A stretch of DNA of 60,000 bases, from contig WPIO01000036.1 of the NCBI GenBank assembly GCA_009760855.2, positions 2,752,501 to 2,812,500 of the forward strand. Reading direction: 5' to 3'. The notes beneath the pieces are model-generated. The model was not told where the DNA came from, did no database searches, and worked only from the letters and a program-made list of their open reading frames with translations. The translations under genes and the position numbers were made by a program. Source of the DNA: Cristatella mucedo. Taxonomy: Eukaryota; Bryozoa; Phylactolaemata; Cristatellidae. Of this stretch, positions 25,589 through 36,081 are shown one piece after another (position 1 is the first letter of the stretch; each line of letters opens with the position of its first letter).

Positions 25589-28500
25589 CCTATCTGTCTC
25601 TCTTTCTCTACTCTATTTCTCTCTCTCTTCTTTCCTTTCTCGGAACCGCAAAATTACAGGATCTCCATTGCACCTATATATAATCGGTCTACCTCAACTT
25701 TCTAAAATTGGTGTAGATACACGTAGCAGATTGGACAACAGTTAGACAAGCCACAAAACGTACTTGACAGGTGCCCATCTTGGACTAAGTTTGCTTATAG
25801 CCCCCCACCAAAGAAACTCCTTCAGGGGACACATTACCTGAGCGACCGGCTCAAGTTTTGCAATTCTGCACACGATAAATGTGTGCTGCTCAGTAAGACT
25901 ACGCAGTTTGCCAGTTTGCTCCGGCTCAGCCGGCAACTTTTATCGACTGACCTGCATTCATCATTCAGCAACCAGCAGCCAACGTTACTCCGACCCTGAT
26001 ATCTTAGTGTTTACTGCAGTAAATTCATTTTTTTTTAAAGGTGAAGCATTTGAGCTGGTCATGCACCAATTGAGCTGAGCAGCAGCGAGGAGCTTTGCTG
26101 AAAACAAGTAAACAGCGTATACAAGTAAACAAGCAATCTGCTAATCAATCACTTGTGAATCATCACTTTCAGACGGACACCTGGTCTGGGCAGACAAGTG
26201 CACATGCATGCATCGGTGCATGCTATCGAGCGCTGTCTATGTCAGCGTAACAAATTCGCAGGAGTTTGCAGGCCTCTGCATAGGCATTCAGAGCAGTGCG
26301 TCCAGAATAGCACGGCTGCAATAGCTGCAGGCACCACTCACCGGCTGGTCCAAGCTCAACGCGAGTGAAGTAGATAGCAACATCGTAGTGCTGCGGGTCA
26401 CTCTCTTCAGGTATACTGTTAGCGCTAGACCACTGGCAGAACCTCTCCAGCGATTGCTTTACGTCACTTTTGACTAGCAGAGAATCCCTCTAAATTCGCG
26501 AAGAAAATACGGTCACTAGCCTTTACGACTCGAGCCAATGAATTCGAAAGATACCACAAGAGGCGAGCGACAAAAAAGATTGCTGTGGCACAGAGCACAC
26601 TGGTCACACCCGACCCCCTGATCGCACCCGACCCCCGTCACACCCGATTCCCCCGGTCACACTCGACCCCCTGGTCACACCTGACCCCCGTGGTCCACCG
26701 GGGCTTTGCAAACAAGCCATGTAGGCTGTTTAAGCAGCTACGAATAATGATTATTATCCGTAGCCAGTCGCCTCAGGGGACTGTTAGCATTGAGCTAGAG
26801 TGTTCCTCCTGTCTCTAGGACGAAAGTCCACCAAGGATTTTGGGTTCGTGCCTTCAAAACCATGTTGAAGGCACCCTGCAATTGTTTAAGAACTGAGCTA
26901 CTAGCTAAGGCGAAGAGTTAAAATAACAATCAGGGCAATGTAGCAAGCTTTTGCAGAGCTAACAAACCATTCTGAGCTAATTATAATAAAATTATAATTA
27001 TAATACTAATGAAGAAAGCCCATGTAAGGCCTCTCAAGGTCGAGACTTACCCCAATACCAAAATTCTAGCCATGCCCACGTAAAGCACAATCTGAGCGGT
27101 GTAGGCTGTTATAAGGCAAAAATGTGGAGACTAACTATGACGGTTTATACTCTCCCTCTTGCTGATGCGGTTGCCAAGCACAATCTAGGCTTTCACTTCT
27201 ATGCGGATGACACTCAGTTGTACCTTTGCTTTGATCCCTCCCAGCCTTTGAGCACCTCGAATTCTGTCAACTCACTTGCTGTATGCATTGATGACATCCG
27301 CACATGGATGGCAGCAAATTTTCTAAAACTAAACGACGATACAACTAACTTACTAGTTATGGGCAAACCCAGTGTGATTCACAAATTGGAAAGGCTGAAG
27401 CTCAAAATTGGCTCTGCCAGCATATCTCCTGTTGAATCAGCTCGAAATCTAGGTGTCATATTCCAAAGCGACCTCTCGTTAGACGACCATATCAGCTCCA
27501 CAGTCAAATCTTCCTATTTTCAGCTTCATAACATTGCTAAAATTCGGTCTTGTTTAGATAAGGATACCACGTCCAAGTTGGTCCATGCATTCGTGACATC
27601 CCGTCTCGACTTCTGCAACTCACTGCTTACTGGCCTACCAGCATGTGCGATCAGGCGATTGCAGCTTGTGCAAAACTCCACAGCTCGGTTTGTCTGTCGT
27701 GAGTGTAGCAGTTGCCACATCACACCACTTCTTGCCGACCTGCATTGGCTACCAGTCAAGCAACGGATTGACTTTAAGGTTTTGTCGCTCACTTTTAGGT
27801 CACTTCATTCTTTGGCCCCAGCCTATCTCTCAGATCTACTCCCCCACCAGGCCAAGCATCGTACCACCCGCTTTTCGGAATCCAACAGTCTACCAATACC
27901 TCGTACCAACCTCAAATCCTTTGGAGACCGTGCATTTAGTTCGAATGCTCCCACAGCCTGGAACTCCCTCCCGACTTGCGTCAGAACATCGCCTGACTTG
28001 ACCACATTTAAAAGGAGCTTAAAAACACACCTATTTAGGACAGCATTTAGTGGGTCCCTGTGATTCGTCCTTGATGTGCTTATGCGTGCTGACACTGCGC
28101 ATGCTGCCACTAACCACATTTGCGTGCTGACCCTGTGTATGTCACCCCTAACCATGTTATTCATTTTGTGTGTTTATCAAGCATGATTTTACTCACCATT
28201 CAATTGCATTTCCCTTTGCAGCAAATGTAAAGCGCCTAGAGAGAGATTAATTTCTCTGAGCGCATTTTATCAAGTGCATTATTATTATTATTATTATTAC
28301 TATGTCCCATCGGTTTTAAGAGATATCGACTGCCCCTCCATTGCTGCATGCATTTGTTACTTGAGGTCAAAGGTTGAACTTGTTGCATTAAATTCAGCCT
28401 CCCTTTCGAGCATAGATGCCAGCTCACCAAGTCTGGTAAAATGCCGTTGCTGCTACTTCCGGATATTCACAACCATGCACCAGACGGACAGAAAGCTAGC

Positions 28501-31500
28501 TACGGCGTTGGAAAATTCACTGGCTCTTACCACCTTTTCGTCGAGATACATTATCTTAACCAGCACCACGTTGATCTCAATTCCTAACGATGTATGCCGA
28601 TATATTAGATTCATCTGCAAGAAACGGTAAACGATATAGGCGGCACATCGTGCATGTAAATGGCATTCGGGAGGAATTAAAAGAATAGTAATTAGTAATG
28701 AACCACTTTTATGGTGCCTAAAGAGACTCTGATCTCTTTCTGGGCCTTAGCATTTTAGCATGGAGGCAATGTTGCAGTGCAAAACTGCATCCATTATGTA
28801 TGAATCTCCACCAGCCTCCATTTCTTGCCATAGTCTGGAGCAGACTGCCCGATAAGAAAACTCCACGTCTGTCACACACGCAAAGGGGCACTGTCGATAG
28901 TCGCTGGTGCTAAGAAGTACTAACCAAGCGGGAGGGCCGATCTCCGCCAAGTTGCAAGCACACGGCTAGCAAGGGCTAGCTCTGAGACCCAGACAGGCCT
29001 TGCTGGTTGTCAAGCAGACATAAGCAGTCGGACTAGGTGTTTTTACCCCTTGTCCTGGTCACTTTTCTCGCGTCCCTGATGCAGCCTCGCTTGCAGCATC
29101 GCCCTGTGCTTAAACCTGCTGCAGTAGCCGATCGACACGGGCCAGACATAGCATTCGACGTCTGATACATAGCCCAGCAGACGTTATGATCGAGCCGCTA
29201 CCGATGCATTGCAGCGCGGTAAGGAGACAGCTAGTCGGACAGCTAGCGAAAAAGCTGTCAGGGCGCATCCAGCGATAAAGTGATAGATGAACCACTTCTG
29301 CTCAGCCACTACATTGGCTGCAGCCGACGCTGTTAGGCTGGCTAGCAGGCTTTGCTTGACAGACTTTTCGCGAATAGGAGCACGTGCTAGCGATCCTGCG
29401 TTCGATTGCACGAATCATCGCATTGCTTTTTTTTACTGCGGCCAAACTGCCGGCTATAAGGACGTCGCCTAGACACGACGTTCATCATTGGCAATCGAAA
29501 AAACTTGCAGTAATCGAACGGTCATTATAGCGACAGTTGCTTAGACGAATGCAGCGTCGCTTCGAAATGCCAAAAAACTTGAGTCTCCGAAGCCACGCTC
29601 CAGTAGGAAAATCCGGTCCAGTCTTTGTTAAATTTCCTCAGCTTTAGATGGCTCGCGCATGTGGACTTGCCTTCATGTTGATGGCTCGCTGCCTCGCGCG
29701 TGTGCATTTCAATTTGAACGATCCCAGCTGCTGTTCACTGCAAACTACCGAGAGTTGGCTTATAATATCTAATTTTGTCTGCATGAGTGAGTGAGTTTGT
29801 ATGACAAACTTGCCTCTGGCTTCGGAGCTTTAACATCCGATGACGAAATTTTTGTATCTCCGTCCTGTAACTCCACAAGCCACAAAGACTATGTCGGCGT
29901 TACGAAGGAGAGTTTTGTATAGCGCACTCACAGCCTAAGCAGCTTCGGGTGCGCATTCGGTAGACAACAGACTTCGTCTCAGGCAACAAAGAGAAAGTGG
30001 GAAGCATAGCAGAGTCGGGAGAGCAGTTGAGGTAGTGAACAGCATGGAAGTAGCAGCTCAGGACCACTGGAAAGGATGAGCCACAGTCGGCGGCAGGAGA
30101 GTAGTTTCTTTCTTTCACGGCCTCACCCATCCCTGGCAGAACCCCTGGCAGAACAACTTTTAAGAAATTCAGCACATTTCACTGGTTATTGGAGGCTATC
30201 AAGCGCTCACCGCCCCGAATGCTATCTCGCTTGCATTCACGTGGACCCCTGCATAGGTAGTCACGAGGCTTGATCAATAATTTGTCTGGATTGAAAAGCG
30301 ATACCGTTTTTGAAGCACCGAGCCAACTCGATGCCGGAGCAAACAGAATGCAAACGACGCCAGCGGTCTAGAGACGTAACCCTGTACTTCGCAAACAAGT
30401 TTGACGTGTTCTTGGTGGCTTTCCAGGTGTGCTCGGTGGGCGAGCCACTGCGTCGCACAATACGCACAAGTAACAGGTCCTTGCCAGTTAGCAGCTAGGC
30501 CTGGAATCGCCTGGCTTTTAAGAAGCGAGGAGCAGATCGTTCTGCTTACCACGTTCAGCAACGACAGAAGATACAGTTCAATGCCTCGTTTGCCGTGGAA
30601 ACTTATCATCGTATCGTCTGACACAAACATCACTTCCAAGTGCTTCTGCTTGCCGCCTGCAGGCAAGGCACTTCTCTTTGCCAGAGTGCGTCCGTGTTGA
30701 CCTCCAACTGCTGACAGGTGCAGTGCTGCAGAAGCGTAGACAAATATTGTCTGAATAAATCAGGGCGACCGATACGAGTCTGCCAAAGCGGGCCGTTTGC
30801 CGCACTAACAAGACCTGGTCTAGCGGGTCTCTGCAATTCGTCCTTCGTGTGCGTATGCATGCTTACACTGCGCCTGCTGCTTGCGGATGTTACCACCAAT
30901 CATTTGATAATGCTTTCTCGTATAGCATCTGTACAGTGCCTAGAAAGAGATTCAGTTCTCTGAGGGCGCTATACAAATGTATTATTATTTTTATCAGTAT
31001 CGGTTCTTCTAAATATCCTGCTAAGGGGGAAATAATGCCAAGGCACTAGTCTGAATGGGGGGACAATCTTCGATTCTCTGCTCTTCCCCGAAGCTCACAA
31101 GAAGAGATGCGTGTAGCACCAAAGAACCAGAGAGACTTGAATTCTCAATCACAAATAGCAAGACTAGGAATACAGCTTTTTCCATCGAAGCATTGGCAGC
31201 GTATAGAGTTCTAGATAGTTCTCTGGGCTGCTGCCTGGTGCGTGTTCACCTCGAACCTCCAACTATCCTGCTCAGACTTGAGCGAGCAGCTGCAATAACA
31301 GTACCTATTTTGATCAGCTAGCACTTCCGTTAGCTACCCCGAAGATTGAAGTGCTTAATTTTAATTACGATTAGCAGAGGCAACCGGGCACTAGCTGTCT
31401 AATAAATATGTCGTAATTAAGCCATCTGTTCAAACATTGGTCAGACCAACCCGAATTTCTGTAGGTTTCTGATCCTAGACCTTCCTGTTCTCTGTGCACA

Positions 31501-31509
31501 CTTGTTTTA

Positions 31510-31553
<44 letters not shown>

Positions 31554-33339
31554 TGTGTGTGTGTGTGTGTCTCGGTGTCTGTGTCTGTGTCTGTGTGTGT
31601 GTGTGTGTGTTTGTGCTTGAGGGTTGCATTGTTTTCTTGCAATCTTGCTAGCAGTGCTCACCGGCCACATGTCCCACCAGCAGAGCTTTCTTCATGCTAA
31701 CCTAGACCGTGTGGCTTTTTCGCTTCCAATATAAATACAGCCTGCTACAGCACTAGCCCGCTGTGCCACATCGTAACAAACATTCACACGTCCCCCTTTT
31801 CGAAGGTCTGTTGCTCTGCATGCATGCTTCAATGTTCTTCCACCAGGTTGGCAGCAGCTTGCCACTGCATCGCTACCTCAGCAAACGTCTCACTTCCGAC
31901 CACTCGGGCAACATTACGTGCACTTAATTAAGTCATGTACACGGCTGAAAAAACAACAGCAGCAACATGCCAGTGTCTGTGCAATTCTCTTGTGTATATA
32001 CACTGATGCACACATGATACATGACTTTTCTAAATGCAATCATTACTAGTGTGTTATCCTGAGTAAAACTTATGATTATTCTGCCTTCAACATTCGGGGA
32101 GTTCAGATCTTGGAAGGACAAAGCTACGCTGGGTCTGGTCGTCTTATGGGCGCCAGCAAAGCTTCAAGTCCAAAGAGAACTGCAAATTACTGACGGCTGA
32201 AGCCGTACGATACGATCATGGCCACCGAGTGTTTCCATGTTGGCATCGAGTCCTTGGCACCGGAAATTAGCAGACAGACACCTGACACCACAGTGAGAGA
32301 GAAACAGCACTGTCTGCTCGGCAAAGAATTGTGCCCACCTGTTCGAAGCCTTTTAATGATGTGCGGCTGCATCTCGATGGTTCTGTTACTGGCACCACCG
32401 CCTCGCTCTGCACTGGCTCTGCTGCTGGGCTCAATTGTGTACTGCTCACCCTTGGCGACTTGAAAAATGCCAGACTGCAAGTACAAATGACCGAAAGTAC
32501 AAACTCAAGACAACGCCAGTACGACAGTGGCGGCTAAATTTTGACAAAAAACTCTTGCTTTGAACGGACCCACTGAATGAATGAACAGCTGCATGGCCAG
32601 CTGCAAAAATGCTATTAAAATAGCCGAGCCTCAGCTGCCGGAAATCGGCAGCAGATGAGGCTCGGAGCCGTGGCCAAGAGCAGACAAGAGGCATTACATT
32701 AAGAGGCTGCTGCGAGACTAAAGACTGAAGCTAAGGCATGTGGCCATCGGAGCTTGTTCAACAAGCCTTTGCAACAGCCCCTTCGAAGCAGCCCTTTGAA
32801 CAGTCGGGCTTCGACAGGCAGTGGCAGCAGATGATTCGGCAACGAACGGGTAACGTTAAGTTATTGAATATAACTATGGATATACGAAAGTAACTATATA
32901 CGCATACGAAAACCTCGGATGTGTTTTTAATGTTTATTCATCTCACGAAGAATTAAACGATCGATGAGAACACAATCATTTTGCATGAAGATAGGGCACC
33001 CTGACAAGTCGAGGACAATGCTGGCTGTCAACACTGGGATATACCTGCAAAACGTTGCTACTTCCAATATACTACCTTACCCCAAGTTCGTCGAATGATC
33101 ATCATTCTCAAGCCGGCTCCAAAATTCGGCATGAAGCACTGCTATTGCAGACAGTAATTGGAAATTTTTCCGTGAAGCTCTATTGACTAAGATGTGCAAA
33201 GCCATACTTTGGGCATCTCACAGCGCCTCCTGATCTATACTCCTACGCTGTCTATAGTATATCGTGCATAAAAAGAGATTCAGTAGTACATAGTACATAT
33301 CATACACACACACACACACACACACACACGAGCGAGCTC

Positions 33340-33392
<53 letters not shown>

Positions 33393-35990
33393 CACTATGT
33401 TATACTAAAACACTGCCTGTGGACTCGCTTTGCTGTCATAGAATAATAATAATAATGCATTTGATATAGCACCCTCAGAGAACTCAATCTCTTTCTAGGC
33501 ACTTTTGATTTACTGCAAAGAAAACATGATCGAATGGTTGGCAGATGCTGCCTGCGAGGAAGATGGGAGAGCTTTTGACGGCACGCTTTTGACGTCATGA
33601 CTCCCCTAAGCAGACTTTCGTCTGCTGTCTGGGAGTCATGACGTCGGTCGATAAAAGAGCAGAAAAGAAAAGAGCTACAGGAGGCGCACCACCGAAGAAG
33701 CGGTGGCAGCCTGCCGAAATAGAAGCTTCGAGCGAGCTGACCACCCACGTGGCCGCGGGCTGCCCCGTGCGCGTGGATTGTGCTCGTTGTGCAGATTGAA
33801 TCGCTGCTCCAGTCGAACGTAACCTACCTAGGAGCCAAGCCAAAGAAGGTAATATAATGTATCTCCGTCTGTAACTCCACAAAGTCATACAGACCACGTG
33901 AGTGTTACGCAGGAGAGTTTTGTATAGCGCACTCACAGCCTAAGCTGCTTTCGGTACGCAACTCGGTAGCCAACAGACTTCGTCTCACACAACAAAAAGA
34001 AAGTGGGAAGCATAGCAGAGTCAGGAGAGCAGTTGAGGTAGTGAGTGGCATAGAAGTAGTAGCTCAGGACCGCTGAAAAGGATGTGCCATAGTCGGCAGT
34101 TGGAGAGTAGTTGTCATAAGAAGGTGCATTTCTTTTACACTTGGCACTACCGAAAAGCTCTGACAGGTTTCAAAGCAGTCTTCTTCCCCTGCGAGCAGCA
34201 CCTCAAGCAGTCACAGAAGCACAACCGGCTGCGCACTCAGCACACGAATGTCTCTTTCGAAGGAAGGTGGGCCGGGGGCAGGGATCGCCGCCGACATGCA
34301 CGTGTCCGCTCACGTGCAGTCACGTGACGGCAGCTCGTCGTGCCACGCAGGCAGCAGCATAGCTTCCTAGTCTTGGCTCCTAGTCTCCGCTCTGCTGGGC
34401 AGCCCTTGGGTCTGCACACTCGGTTCAGTAACTTGCAACAGACGAGAACTGCTGCACGCGTCCCAGTTCGAGGACCTCGGCCATCGCTGCATGGCCCCTG
34501 ACGTCTGCTAGGTACCGGGTGGCAGCTTTTGCTGTCAGAAAAGTTTCTCGTCACGCAGCGTCTCGTCCACTGGGCAGCCGGCGTCTCGGTGCTGCTGCAG
34601 CCGCAGGGCACAGCCTCCGGCAGCAGGCGGACCGAGCCGGCCGGAGCCTAGGCAAGTGCCAGATGCCGGTCTGGCAAGGCAGCTAATGGGCCCCTGGGGC
34701 AGCGGCCATGGAGGACACGGCAATTGGACATGGTTCTCGGTCAAGGCACTGTTAAGCAGCTGCAGCAGCAGCTGGAGTGGCAGTGGTTGACCCCCTTAGG
34801 CTGGCACTGGCGGCACGGATTGACCTAGCTTCGACACGATGGTCTGGCACGTGCAGCTGGCGTATTTCGAGCCAGAACCGGAGCCAGAAATCACTGGACC
34901 AGCTTAACCGACTCCTGCTTGGTCGCTCGGCGTTACTATCAAGGGCAGGTCGCCTTAGCACAGGCCAACGATTCTGCCGCTACACGTGCTGTACTCGTCA
35001 GTTGCCAGTTGCCGTATCATTTTTCCAATCTGACTCAGCCAGATGAGAACGAAGCCGGGTCACCTCTCGTACAAGATGGGAAGATAGCAAATCACAGCCT
35101 CGGCCACTGTACCCCAGAGGTTTGACAATGTGTCTCCTTTGCAGAAAGAGCTTGGATGGCTGCCGGTTGATCAAAGTAGAGCAAAGTTCTTACGCTGACC
35201 CACAAGGCCGGCCACGGCTTGGCTCCTTCATATCTCACAAAACTGCTGGGCCAATGTCAGCCTCCTCGGGCCCTCAGGTCCTGTGTGAACGATGCATTTG
35301 CTTTTCCAACCCTCTGCTTAAAGACCGCTGGCGACAGAAGCTTTTGCCCTGCAGGTCCTAGACTGTGGAACTCACCTCCACAACTTTTACGCTGCAATAT
35401 CTTCTCCCCTACTGCGTGCCGTGGCTTATCTTGTCGGGCTGTCCTGCGCTGCTACTTCAATGCTACTCACTACCTCAACTGCTCTCCTGACTCAGCTATG
35501 CTTCTCAGGTTCTCTTTGTTTCGTGAGATGGGGTGTGTTGGCCACCGAATGTGTACCGAAAGCTGCTTAAGCTGTGAGTTCCCTATACGAAACTCTCATG
35601 TGTAACACCCGCGTAGTCTTTGTGGCTTTGTGGAGTTACAGACAGAGATTCAATACAATATAACACTGTTACAGCACCAGTTACAGCTCCAGCTACAGGT
35701 CGGGAAGGCAGCGGGTGGACTAGGGCTTCACTCATGCCCCTTGCTGCACCCTGCGACGACAGGTGGCTCGCTAATACAGGCTGCTCCTCAGCTGCTCAGG
35801 GCCTTGACTCAATGCTGGTTTGGCCCAGCGATTGAAGGCGCTAGCCCCGGGTACCAAGGTCTGATCGAGGTCGTTAGCTCGAGCCCCGTGGCATATGTGA
35901 AGCACCTGAATACAGATTAAGTTATCTTGGGGTGCTATACAAATGAAATATATATACACACACACATATATATATATATTTATAAGTATG

Positions 35991-36081
<91 letters not shown>

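Noticed and set aside
32187-32338. Continuation of the prodomain frame beyond 32339
   Set aside because: The frame stays open by chance, but homology ends at the donor and the next exon continues in phase 1.
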